Assembly (NCBI GenBank): GCA_037893225.1
Contig: JAZGUH010000400.1
Span: forward strand, 124,001-188,000
Direction: 5' to 3'
DNA: 64,000 nt
Origin: Hippasteria phrygiana
Taxonomy: Eukaryota; Echinodermata; Asteroidea; Valvatida; Goniasteridae
Shown here: positions 21,669-34,700 of the stretch, piece by piece
How the letters are laid out: the number at the start of each line of letters is the position of its first letter
Numbering within the stretch: position 1 is the first letter of the stretch
Program-made: the position numbers and the translations under genes
The notes under the pieces: model-generated
What the model was told of the DNA's origin: nothing
Databases searched by the model: none
The model's input: the letters and a program-made list of their open reading frames with translations, nothing else

Positions 21669-23480
21669 GGAGAATCACTGATTTCAGATATACATGTACA
21701 GTCCAATTTACCAACAGAAAGTAGTGCAGAAAGGAATATACATAATTTGATTATTATCCCGGTACTAAAATTAAACATTAAAGAACGCGTATCACGCTTT
21801 TGCCCACAAGCCTGTAGAAACCTGTGAAGAGAAGACGAAGAAACTTCAGGGATATTTTGAGAGGTGGGAGGAAAATATAAGATTGTGGGGGACATACACT
21901 GGTGGTGCGCAAAATCATTACAGGGATTGAGAAATGTCCCCATAACTCTGTCCTAATTTGCCCAAGAAATAAATATGCCTCCCACTATGCGGTCGACGCC
22001 TACCCACAGAATCAGGTAGGGACTGAAAATCCAATCCACATGTTGGCCCAGGGCACAGAGGTGTAAGTACCGCCGGAATAGCCTGACTTTTTGTTTTGCC
22101 AAGGACAATGCCTTTATTCCAAAGATTTGTTGTGGGTTGGGGGTGTTAATATTTTTCCCATTGAGATCAAATTGAACTTTTACAGTTTCATAGAAGTCAT
22201 GAAACTCAAGCAAGTAGTTTTGAATACCAAATCAAACTTTATTTCCATGTTTCATAATTGCATTGATGCTACATTGCAATTCTTTATCTTTCTTCTTTCA
22301 AATTTTCCGTCTGAAAAATATCAGGTGAAGAAGCCTATGTTTAAAGCTTAATAAACGCCAGTGTCAGGTTCTTCAGTTTGTGAAAAGTGCACACGATTGG
22401 CATTAAATTGATTTTATAGTGAATTCTGTGGCAGGAATAGCTTATATTTTGTTTTGTAAACCAGAGAAAGTGCAAAATAAAGGAAAAAACATCTTGATTG
22501 TAAAAGCAATTTGTTCTCATTCTTTAAGGTAGATGGTACCATACATGTAGAACAAAACTCTATACAAAATGGAGATGTAGCATTGCTCATACTGAATATT
22601 TGTAAATGTTTATTTGGAATGCAAGATAAACCTCCCTCCTAATCTGTGTCGCCTCATTTCTTTGGAAGATATTGTAACGAGTACCCACACTCAATTATTT
22701 CTGACATGCAAAATACTCAAATTTATGTGTTCATACATTGCACATCATCTCAAGGAAGTTGGCATTTTGACAAACAGTCACTTATGCTTTAATAAACAAC
22801 TTAGATGGGAATTAATATGAAATATTACAAACGTGAAAAGCAAATTTACACAAAATTAAAACAAAAATATACAAGCAATATCCTTAGACTACCAATATAT
22901 AAAGACTTTGCAGCTTAAATGAATTCAGTGCAGGACGGAACTACATGTATGTGAACATGAACATGTACAAAGAACTGCATCTATACATACATCGACTTTT
23001 ATTAATAATCACAATAAAAAAATAAATAATCTTGTATATTTGCATCTCTCATGGTACACTATTTTCAACAATGTTGGTTAATTAAACCTCACTCAAGTCT
23101 CACTTTTCACACATAACCGAGGCATCTCAATTTCCTATGAATATAAATTTGTTCATTGGTCAAAATGTTTCACAAACTATTCAATATACAGGATCACACT
23201 TGGAATAAATTGTTGTTTTCACGTGTGCCCGTGCCCCCCCCCCCCCCCCCAACATCCCCCTGATGCCCGGAGCGGGCAACGGCATGCATATTCAACTGAT
23301 TTTATCCCTTCAATTGTTTGTAACAATCTTTAGTAGCTGGTAATTTCAGCTTTTATTCATCACAGGTGGTGTGGTTAACGTTTATATTCATTTCTCGGTA
23401 GCACCAGGCCTTGTATAAATAAAACCCTGTACTATTGGAATCCTATCACTGAGCAAGCTGCCAAACGACACCGGAAAAAA
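21669..23480. other. AT-rich intergenic, no gene recognised
   Basis: No open segment bounded by convincing splice sites. A poly-C run lies near 23236-23250. Otherwise I see nothing I can support. Confidence 0.45.
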
Positions 23481-24470
23481 CCCAACCACATTTAAGAACC
23501 ATGCCCATGTGGAAACCTGATGTAAAAGATATATGCCCTTACAGAATGTCACCTTAATGGAACCCAACCCTTATGGCATTTTACCCTTGTAGAACCCTAC
23601 TCTAAAGCTTATGGTACCCTGCCCTTATGGAATCTTACCTTAACAGAACACCATGCATCCTTAAGGAACCCTGCCCATATACATGTACATCCTCACCCTT
23701 ATTAAACACTGCCCTGGTGGAACCTTGCCTGAAAGAGCCCTGCCTTTAATAGAATGCTACCCTTATGGAACCTCACCCTAATGGAACTCTGTCATGGCAG
23801 GAACCCTGCCCTCTAATGGTATAAGCCTGGCCTAGTGAAACCTTGCTTTCATAACATATTGCTCCTGCTTAAATGGAATTATGCCATGACAGGACCCAGC
23901 CGATGGAACCTGCCCTTAAACCCTGTCTTGCCCACATGGAATCCCGTTTTGGAACCCTGTCCAAGAACCCTGCCCTCCTGGAACCCTGCCCTGATATGTT
24001 ATCGATCCTGCCCCACCTGCCCTTAAACCCCGTCTTGCCCACATGGAACCGCGTCTTGGAACCCCGTCTTGGAACCCTGCCCACACGGAACCCTGCCCTC
24101 ACGGAACCCTGCCCTCATGGAACCATGTCCAGAAACCCTGCCCTCATGGAACCCTGCCCATCCGGAACCCTGCCCTCATGGAACCATGTCCAGGAACCCT
24201 GCCCTCATGGAACCCTGTCCAGGAACCCTGCTCTCATGGAACCCTGCGCTCATGGAACCCTGCCCTCATGGAACCATGTCCAGGAACCCTGCCCTTATGG
24301 AATCCTGTCCAGAAACCCTGCCCTCATGCAACCCTGTCCTGGAACCCTGCCCTCATGGAACCTTGCCCTGATATGTTATCGATCCTGCCCCACATGAGCT
24401 TGTTTGGAATGTTGCCATTATGGAACCCATCTTCATCTTGAACCTTGCTACAATGGAACCCTCCTCAACT
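23481..24470. repeat. Degenerate tandem repeat, GGAACCCTGCCCTCAT units
   Basis: About 1 kb of imperfect 15-16-bp units (GGAACCCTGCCCTCATG and variants with TTATGG, TCCAG), most regular between 23930 and 24370. Long open frames read through it only because of the repeat period and are not genes. Confidence 0.9.
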
Positions 24471-24574
24471 CATCTTAAGCTGGAGGTCCACTGTGCTTTG
24501 TAGGATAAGTGCATGTAAAAGAACCCAGAGCATCTGTCGTGAAAGTGTAGGGGTTTGCCCTGGTGCCTCTGGTC

Positions 24575-24805
24575 CAGAGTTGTAATCAAGTCAATCACAA
24601 GTCAATCACAAGTCAATCACAAGTCAATCACAAGTCAATCACAAGTCAATCACAAGTCATCACAACTCACAAGTCACTTCACAATTCTGGTCTCAAGCCA
24701 TGTAACAAGCTATTCAAACACACTATATAACAAAAGCATTCCTTTGTCATTGTTCATCCCATGTAGCTTGTGAGCCGACTTGTGATTGACTTGATTACAA
24801 CTCTG
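24575..24805. mobile_element. hAT-like MITE with perfect 8-bp target duplication
   Basis: Begins CAGAGTTGTAATCAAGTCAA and ends TTGACTTGATTACAACTCTG, perfect 20-bp terminal inverted repeats. CTCTGGTC occurs immediately before (24567-24574) and after (24806-24813). The left subterminal AATCACAAGTC unit is tandemly expanded. The 8-bp duplication and CAG ends fit hAT. Confidence 0.88.
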
Positions 24806-24885
24806 CTCTGGTCTCCCTCAATTCAAAATGTCACCAACCCTACCCCCTCTGATCGTAACCCTTTACCTATAGAGTGGTTTTTAGC

Positions 24886-25148
24886 CAGAGTTGTAATCAA
24901 GTCAATCACAAGTCAGATCAAAAGGCAGATCACAAGTCGGATCACAAGCTACATGGGATGAACAATGACAAAGGAATGCTTTTGTTATATACATGTAGTG
25001 TGTTTCAATAGCTTGTTACATAGCTTGAGACCAGAATTGTGAAGTGACTTGTGAAGTGACTTGTGAAGTGACTTGTGAAGTGACTTGTGAAGTGACTTGT
25101 GAAGTGACTTGTGAAGTGACTTGTGAAGTGACTTAATTACAACTTTAA
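24886..25148. mobile_element. hAT-like MITE, second copy, opposite orientation
   Basis: Starts CAGAGTTGTAATCAAGTCAA. The interior (GCTACATGGGATGAACAATG, CAAAGGAATGCTTTTGTTAT) is the reverse complement of 24575-24805. Its right subterminal region is expanded as about eight 12-bp GAAGTGACTTGT units. The two copies, 80 bp apart, form a large inverted repeat. Confidence 0.85.
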
Positions 25149-25159
25149 GCCTTGTATTG

Positions 25160-25510
25160 GGTGATTTCAAATTTAATATTGGGTTTTTTGCCCTTCACCG
25201 ACGTATTTAATAAACACGGTGTACTCAGTGTTGTCCCAAAAATGAAATCTCGGAAATTGCTGTTCATATTGTTCGTAAAGGTCCGCACGTTAATGCTACC
25301 ACATTGGTGCATCAAAGCAGCAAGATGCAAGAGTGTACAGTGAGAATAGTTTGGTTGCGGTACCCGGCAAGCTGCACTATAGAAAGCATGAGGTCTTGGG
25401 TTTGAGTCCCACCCGAGTGATTTTTCTCCAAATAATCTCTTGGGACATCAACGAGTACACAGTGCTTATATAATATGTCGGTGAATGGCAAAAAACCCAA
25501 TATTGAATTT
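25160..25510. mobile_element. Inverted pair of SINE-like copies
   Basis: The right unit (about 25340-25510) has a B-box-like GGTTTGAGTCCCA and ends ATGGCAAAAAACCCAATATT. The left piece (about 25160-25240) is the inverse, AATATTGGGTTTTTTGCCCT and ACGGTGTACTCAGTGTT. This suggests two oppositely oriented copies, the left one truncated. Confidence 0.6.
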
Positions 25511-25716
25511 ACATCATGCCGACGCAAAAAATTCCATTGTATGAATAGTGGGGTGATTCCGAGTACAACTTGCCCTGTTGAAACCCTTTCCTTTCCTTTA
25601 CACATAAAACTTTAAAATAGAGAGAGAAAAAAAACACAGTGTAACATACAACGTATTATGGTTATAATACTTCAGCTGCTGAAGTCCAAGTCAAAATATT
25701 TCCAATCAATATTTCT

Positions 25717-28700
25717 TCAGTTATATTTGGCATAAACACGGAGAACATCGGACAAGACGCGTTTCTTGGTCAAAGCCTGCAAGAACAGAGACAAAATGGA
25801 AATTCTACATCAGATGGAACAGACAGCTAATTGTTCAGTCAATTAAAAATACAACTTTGTAAACAGGTTTCAGATCAGGTCAAGCAAGTTCCACAATCGG
25901 GAAAAAAAATGCTCAGGTCAAGCCTAATGAGTTACATTTGCAATTTGTGATCTTCAGAATAGAATTTTAAAAATCCCTGAATTTGAACATTTTACCTTGA
26001 GCCGTGAGACGACATTGTGGAAATCTTTGTTGTCTCCGCCACAGACACTTGGACTCAAATACACAGACAGTGACTTCAGCTGTGGGCAGGCACCTAATAG
26101 AAATACAATGAGGGAGTGTGTAACATACTATAAATAGCCACAGCAATCAATATGGCTTGTGTGTGATATCTGTTACAAACAGCTGTGTACAATGTAAACA
26201 GACACGTAACAGGACTGATTATATCAAATTAAATACAAAATAAGAGTTCTGCATTATTTTGTAATGACACATAATTTAAACCTCAAAAAGCCTGGGGGGG
26301 AATCCCCCATTTCACAGTGCACACAGTTTTCCACGGATATGACAAGTGCCCATGAAATACCTGTCAGTAAAAAAATGCCACAAGGCAAAAATGCCACTCA
26401 ATGTGTGGGCTACAAAACACAAGAAAAGACAGAATTCACATTTTGTTTGAGCTGTGAAAGATTATAAGTGGAAGGGAACCATGCCACCGGTTAAAGGTAA
26501 GGAGTTCCAAAGAGAGGCAGTACGAGGGAAAAAAACTTGAAGAGTATCTCACAGTGCTAGCCTATGGAAAAACAACAGTGAACGGATGGACTCAGGTGTG
26601 TAGACTGTCTGAAAGTTTGGACAGGGGAAGTAATGCACTGTAAAATGGTATAATTTACGGGAAGTTATTGTGGAGATGTTCACAGTAAAAGGTCTAAGGA
26701 ACTGAAATGGGACAAACATTCTTTCAGAATAAAATGGGAAATATGTTTCAACTGAGCAAGATCTCTGTACCATTGAACTGCATGATGGCAGCCGGGCTGA
26801 TCAGTGTGTTCTTGAGGATCAGGGTGTGTAGACCCCTCAGGCCAGCCTGACACATTGCTACGGCGATGACCTCTGTGACCTCAAGCAAGTTGTCCAGCTC
26901 CAGGACTTGCAGCCTTGGGCAGTTGCGTGCTACAGAACAGCAACGAAAAGAAACGTTTTAAGTGTGGGAGGTATCACAATAAATTATTGCCAAATTTACT
27001 AGAGACTGCCGGGCACGCGTTTCTTGTTTTAACAAAGCTTTCTGGATGGTTTCTAGTGAGTGATATATTACCAGAGTCTTCAATTTGCCTGTTGTACATG
27101 CTTTTAATTTATGGACCACTTTACCTTTGGGTCTTTAATTCAACTCGGATCATTACCAAACTCAGCACAGGGCTAGAGGCAGACGTGAAAATCCATACGT
27201 TCTGTTCAAAAATAGACACATAAATGTATAGGGCAACCATTTCATTACCCTTCCTCTCCAAAATCTGCTTTTCAAAATGGTTTTACTGGCGAAAACAATT
27301 TCAGGTTTACTTCTTCACAAACATTTGTAATTTTGCCCCTTTCTCCCTCCCCGACCAAAAATAAAAACGGAGACTCCAATGCACCAACTGCGGGCAAGCC
27401 CAAGGAAAGGGCACGTTACATCCCATAGGTAACGTACCATGTTTTCACAATCAGGGACTATTAAGACTAAATTCAGATGCCCAACATCTGAATAAAAAAC
27501 ACTGAAATCAATGACTCTCTTTAATAATTACTTATATTAAACCTAACTACCCCAAGCCTTGCAAACTTTAACAGCAGGTTTTGTCAAGTTTTGATGGGTT
27601 CAGTACTGCAGGGCCATGATGCCCCAATTTGTCTCAGTCCAAAGAATGTGCCATGGGTATACTGCACAGTGTTGGATTTTGACAGGTTGAGGAAGCCTCC
27701 AAGTAAAAATGCCTAAGGGGTTAGGGTTAAAGAAGGTTACTGAATGTCCAAGACATAACATAACACTGACCCCAACCTTCCCAAAATCCTCAAAAAATCC
27801 CTTTGCCAAATGGAGCGGAATTTTTAGGATTATAGGTCTTTGGAAGTTGAATCATCAGAGGATTTTGCAGGATTGAGGATTTTGCCTGTGGAGAAATAAA
27901 TGGAGGATCCAGGTCATCAGGCCCAATCTGATGCTGGATGATTTTCGGAGGATTGAGGTGACTGGAGTGTTTATCCAAAAATCCACTGGAGGATTTTGTA
28001 GGGTTCTGGCGGTGGTCCCCATTAACAACATTTGGAGGATTTTGGAATCGGAGGATATTGGAGGATTCAGGTTACATGTACGAAAAAGGATGTAGGGAGT
28101 TTGGGCTAATATATGCACAAATTCTTGAACTTGCCCCTTCCACTTTTGTTGCATTTAGAATCATCCAAATTGGATGAACACTTTGAAAAACCGGATGAAT
28201 TGTCAAACAAAGGTTCTTACCAACAGAGACAAGCCCATGGACATCGATGCTCTGCCCACCCACACTGAGCGCTAATAGCAACGGCCAACACCGACCAATC
28301 ATCTGCAAGCAGCGGTTACTGAGTTTTTGACGCTGCTGGCTGGATAATAAAAACAAGGCGATGACAGAGTAGGTGAGATTTGCTTTTCACGTGAAAAGAC
28401 GACTGGGCTGCCTTGTGGATGAAATGTTATGTGACACATTGGTCTATTTATAATGTTTATCCTCTTGAATATAGACGACGGCCAGAGCCCCGGTTTGATA
28501 AAGACCACCTGGCCGGTTGATGTCTATAGGCGCATTCCTGCACGTACTCAGTCCATTCGTGTTTTAACTATATTATCCTTGAACGGGAGTGTAGTGAATA
28601 GATGGAGCTTTTTCAAACAAAGCTTTCATTCCCACAAAGTGGGAGGGGGAGGGGACTCCAGGTGCGATGAATAGGACCACTCTATTCATTGTGGTGCCTA

Positions 28701-31700
28701 TTTTTTGTGTTTACGACTGGCTGCACAGCCCCATTATTGGCATACCAGCCCCCCTCAATAACAGCTGGACACAACGGGTTATAGAATTCCGGAATTAACC
28801 CTAACCCTGCTTAATCCAACAATGGTAAAAAGCTGTTGTAATTTGTTGGATTTAGCAGTCAACACAAACTAAATGGTGTTTTGGATTTTGTCGTATTTAG
28901 CAGGGTGGAAAAACTCCGAAAATAATGCTTTTAAAATTAAATATTTCAAAATGAACAAAGAAAACTGGCAGGAGCGGGATTTGAACCTGCGACCTCTGGA
29001 ATACTGTACCGGTGCTCTACCAACTGAGCTATCTTGCCCTATGTTGGTAGTCTCTCAAAATTGTCAGTGTCTATGTTGGGGAGGGGGGGGGGGGGGGCTA
29101 GTCAGAAGTCATAAACCAATAAATGCCTGTCTGTCTCATCACCTTACAGCAGTGTTGTAACCAAGTCATTTTTTCTCAAGTCAAGTCAAGTCAAGTCAAA
29201 AGTCAAATGTTCTCAAGTCAAGTCAAGTCCCAAGTCAATTTTTTTCCAAGTCAAGTCAAGTCCCAAGTCAATTTTTTTCAAGTGCCAAGTCTCAAGTCAA
29301 GTGTTGCACATAGTAAATTCCAATTCCAATGACAAATGACTTTTGGCTGGCACGTATGCACTGTACAAAATTAACCTTGCATGCCCGGTCTTGACGATTC
29401 TCCATGCAGTCGTCCAGTGCTACAGCCCCGCATACGTACATGTACTGGACACCCAGTTGCATATGCGCTGTAGGCTTAGCATTTTTTTCAACTGATATGT
29501 TCATAGGCCAAAAAGTTGTGTTTAATTGTTTTAACAAAAGTGTTGATGTCAGCAAGTCAAATTTATTCAAGTCAAGTCGAGTCACAAGTCATGTTCTTTC
29601 AAGTCAAGTCAAGTCCCAAGTCATTTTTGTTTCCAAGTCAAGTCAAGTCTCAAGTCAAAAAAATCACGACTCGAGTCATGTCAAGTCAACAAGACTGCCT
29701 TACAGGTATTGAATGAGTGGGGAAAAGCCAGAGAGTCAGTCATTTTTGTTCGAATTGCATAAACACTCCTTACTAAATCTGGTGGAAGTTACCCCGCCTG
29801 GGTCTATAGGTCTGAAAATTGGGATAATTTTATCTGGCATCTGCTGAAGAATTATCTTCTATTTATATCTGGGCCAGGAAAACCATAAGGGTGGTAGGGT
29901 TGGCAACTCAAAATGTCGCCAACCCTACCACCTCTGATTGTAACCCTTTACAAATGAGAAAGTCCTTCAGTATTTATGACTACAACTGTAGTCATAATTA
30001 GCTACGTACCATGGTTGTCTGGGAGGGACCTTGAGGGATGCTATATTCCGGCAGCCAGCCCCCAGGGCCCATATGACCTCGTGACCTATGGGGTCAGTCT
30101 GGCTGATGTAGGTCAGGCTGTAGAGATTCCGGCAGTAGCAGCTGGCCAGAAAGAGACTCCTGCAAAGATCCAAATACCGTTTGCATTAATGGTCTTCGTC
30201 TTGCACCTGGATTACTCCAGGCTTTGTTTCATTGGCTGTATTCGAGAGTTTGTCGTGTTATGATGACACACAGAGATACAGAACGAGGGAAAAACTATTG
30301 GCATAGTTTTTTGTTCTACATCTAGGTACAGCAAAAGTATACTGGTGGGAACAGGCGAAAAGCTGAGTTTCACGCTCAAACACCCTAACTGGAGGAACCA
30401 GGCTGGACAAGCCGGTGGAACATTTACCATGAAATTATCTGTAGAACAGACTAAGAGTAGCAACAGATCTCCGGTGAGGGAGTGATTTTAAGGATGAGCC
30501 CAACTATTCTCGGTTGACTTTAATTGTATATTTATTCATGTTTAAAAAAGTAGCTCTCGTGACTGGTGACACATTTTGTTGGGTTGCGTCAGAAATATAA
30601 ATAAAAGTCACATATTTTAACAAAATGGAACATCTCATAGTTCACTGGTTAGACATAGGCCATGTATCAACGCTTACCTCTCAGTGAGAAAGTTGGAGCA
30701 GTCCACTATTTTGAGGGTGATCAGACTGGCTCCGGCTGCAATCAACATGTACTCCAGGCCCGGCTCCAGACTCCCCCTGAAAAGAAGGAAAAACAAACAA
30801 GGTTATCCGCGGATCACACGTGTCGCCTTCTTTTTTGGTCACTGCAACTACGTTTCATCTTTTCAAATGAGAGCAATTTTACCTGAAATGACCTTTGACA
30901 TTAATATGTGACCTTTAGCATCGACATCACACAAATGTTTCCATGTTGCACCTTTGGCTCAAGTTTGATTGCAATTGGACTTCAACTTTTCAAACGAGAC
31001 TAATTTTACATTTTAAATTCTATTTTACAAGACCTCAAATGACCTTTGACCTCAGTAAGTGACCTTTCACACCATCATAGGATGGTTAACATAATGCACC
31101 TATGACCCAAGTTTTATTTCAATTGGACTTAAACTTTTCATATGAGACCCAATGTTTCCGAGACTAACAAAAATGCTACATACATACCGACATACTAATG
31201 ACCTCAGAATTCCAAAGAAGAATTACATCTTCCCACGCAATGGTCACTGCATATAAGTTTCTTCAAAATCCATGAAAGCACGTAGAATGTTATACACTTT
31301 CTCCAAAAAACTTAACCTAAAAAAACCCTCCAAAACAGACGGAAACGCCTGTTGTTCTTTTAGGCAAGGATGCTCTGAAAAGTTTAATTCTTTATGCAAA
31401 ACAGTACACATGACCTGGTTAGACAGAGCACCTAACTAACCTAGTGTTCTTTGCATATTTTTCCCTGGTTTCTCCCGGTGCCCTGCCTCGTGGCTTCAGA
31501 CCTTCCAAGTATAAATGTTCCATTACTTCACTCCACGTGGACAGAGTCTGTAGGAACTGTGTGCATGAAATAAAATTGTAAAATTGTAATATGCTCCATT
31601 CATGAAAGGCTATGAACATAGTTTTCTGTAGTGTACGTGACATTCTGAAGTAATAGGAAAAGAATAAATGTATTTCATGTGTGAGGAAAACAAGGAAAAC

Positions 31701-34700
31701 ACTACAGGGTGGTAAAAGTGAGGGCAACACACTTTTGACAAAAATGTTGATATACTCTTCTCAAAAGTGTTCGTGTTTTCTTTACATATTAATACATATC
31801 AAAGTATAGACCTTTAAGGCCGGTTTATAGTCGGTTGTGCGATGAAAATCGTCCGACGCTGATGGTCGCTGGACGCTAGGCCTATTTTGTGCAGTTTATA
31901 GTCGTCACGCGACGTTTGTAAACACACGCGCAGCATACGCGCAGCATACGCGCAGCATACGCGCAGCATACGCGCAGCATACGCGCAGCATACGCGCAGC
32001 ATACGCGCAGCATACGCGCAGCATACGCGCAGCATACGCGCAGCATACGCGCAGCATACGCGCAGCATACGCGCAGCATACGCGCAGCATACGCGCAGCA
32101 TACGCGCAGCATACGCGCAGCATACGCGCAGCATACGCGCAGCATACGCGCAGCATACGCGCAGCATACGCGCAGCATACGCGCAGCATACGCGCAGCAT
32201 ACGCGCAGCATACGCGCAGCGCATCTGGAATTCGAATGCGACGTGTGACGATCACGCATCGCCACTGCTGAACGTAAAACTATTTTAGCTGCGATAATTA
32301 TATAATTATCGGAGTTAGCAGCTTTTTTGATGTACGATTAATTTCTGATGTCCCAGCTGTTTTAATAACAATAAGTATTAAGACGCATAAATAAAATATA
32401 GGACGTTTTCGATGTTTATTGATAGTGATATTTATTTTTTATGCCGCGTGCCATATTTGCAAATTCATCGTTTCTTACAGATCAGGCAATTCTATTGGCC
32501 CATTGAAAAAAGTGAGGTCAGCGACCATGTCAAAGTTCAATTGATTGAACTCTGTAGCGACGTCGCCAGCGTCTTTCAGAGACTAGTCGCCGGTGCTTCC
32601 ACGTCAACTATAAACCCTGCGTGCGAGGATCGCGCGTCAATTTTTAGTCGCGGCGACCATCGCGCGACCGACTATAAACCAGCCTTCTATCATACATAAG
32701 TGGTGACAAAATAGCTGCATTTGCAATGCTAGCTTAACCACATGTGTTCTATTGATGGGGAGCTGGTATGCCAAGATCGGGGCTGTGCAGCCAAACGTAA
32801 ATGCAAACAATAGGCACCACACTGAATAGTAAGAGTGGTCCGGCCCATTCATCGACTTTGGAACCCCACTTTCTTGTGAATGAAAGCTTTGTTTTAAAAA
32901 AGTTTCATCTATTCATTACATTCCCATTCAAGAACAATACAGTTAAACCATGAATAGATTGAGTACACGCAGGAATGCGCCTATAGACATCAAACGGCCT
33001 GCCGGTCTTTTTCAAACCGCGGCTGTGGCTGTCGTCCACATTCAAGAGGTTAAAGACATACTGTCTGCGCTTTTTTCTATGACTGACCAAAGCGGCCATT
33101 TTCCAAGTTCTTACCTTTGATGAGATCTTGCGGTTGGCAAGCCGTACTGTCCGCCACAGAGATGGATGCTTAGAGATGGCCCTCCACTCACGGCACACTT
33201 CGGCGCACGTCAGTAGTGTCTCCGTGTTGAGATGGGAGAACACGGCCAGCCAGGCTGCCTGCCAGTGAGGATGCTCTGATTTCTCTGGAGAAAGAAATGT
33301 ATGAGCAGCGGTGCAACTGTTACATTTCTTTACCCAAGGTGTGCCCAAACGGTTAAAAACTGGTTTCCATTGGGGCTCTGCATACATTTTTAAATAAAAA
33401 TGAATATTTACACACATACAAAAATTATCTACACAAATACAAGAATATTTATGCAAATACCAGAATATTTACACAAATAAATCTATATACATGTACTGTT
33501 TCAGCTTCTGGTATAAGGCTATTGCTGTTTTATGGGATGGGTAAAAAACCCACAAGAAAATCTTTTTTGGGGGGGAAAAAGGGGGGGAATTCCCACCCGG
33601 CTCCAAATTACTGTGACAAAAACAACCAAGTTTATAACTCCGTAATCAGCACAAATGGCAGAAATATCACTAATATAACTATGGAGGGGCCACTGGGGAA
33701 TAGACCCCCAAACTGAGGCCTGTGCATCTCCACCTCCACGGAAATTGCTGTTTTGCCAGTTACCTCATGATTGTTCAGTTATTCAATCTGCCTGGCTTCC
33801 CATACATCAATGGTTTGAGGTATGGAATGCAGTGCCGCATCTAGACAATATCAAATATTCCCTTACCTGGTTGCCTTGATCTGTGGCTCTGCACTTGGAT
33901 GGAATAATCTGTCTCCTCCTCCGTGTCTTCATCATCATCATCATCATCACTACTGGACCCATGACGGGCTAAGGGAGATGGCAAGACATCTGCTGGCCTA
34001 TACCCACTCGGAGTTGATCTATATGCTTCAACCGGAGAATGTGATTGGCTGGTGGGGTGAGGGCTCACATTTGATTGGTTGCGTTGCTGGTGTCCAGATC
34101 TGGCCGGATTTATCATTTCTGGATGGTTTCGAGCTTCTCGATTCATCAAAACATCTTCCATGACCTCGTTCAGAAAGTTTAGGTCCCAAGGCCTGTCGCT
34201 TATTGCCGGAGTGCTGTGGACCTGTTGGGCAGGGTCGGCCTGTAGGAGGTTGGAATGAACTGACGGCTGTATCATGGGTTCAGCTTCGAGATTTTCTCTG
34301 CTCTCCCAGATTCCGTCTGAGGTGGAGAAGGACTGTGGGAGACTGGTGTTGCTTGGGAATTTATAGAAGGGCTTCGTACTAGCTTGCTGTTGAGGATGGC
34401 GACAGGGTGATATACTCTCCTCCAAAGACAGGGGTCGTGACCTTGGGATGGGTGGGGCAGTAGTGTTGTCGGCGCCGGGTCGGTTTCCAGTGCTGAAGGA
34501 CCCCACGCCAGAATCAGAGTGGAAGATTGCTGCTGAGCGGTGCCCATCAGAATTACTGACTGACAAGGCGGGGCTCACTTGGACCTCCGGATACCGTTTT
34601 ATAGGATGTACTGATGACTGGGCACGTAGAGGGCTTGTTAGCATCTGATGGGGGCGACGATCCCTTGCCGATGTCCAACTCCTGCTGGGTTGACTGGGGT

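Noticed and set aside
23869..24441. Repetitive frames with EPCPHGTLPSWNP-like units
   Set aside because: Degenerate tandem repeat read in several frames; no gene structure.
31814..32265. Cys/Arg-rich open frames in three phases
   Set aside because: Product of the 11-bp minisatellite in a MITE; all three frames read the same repeat.
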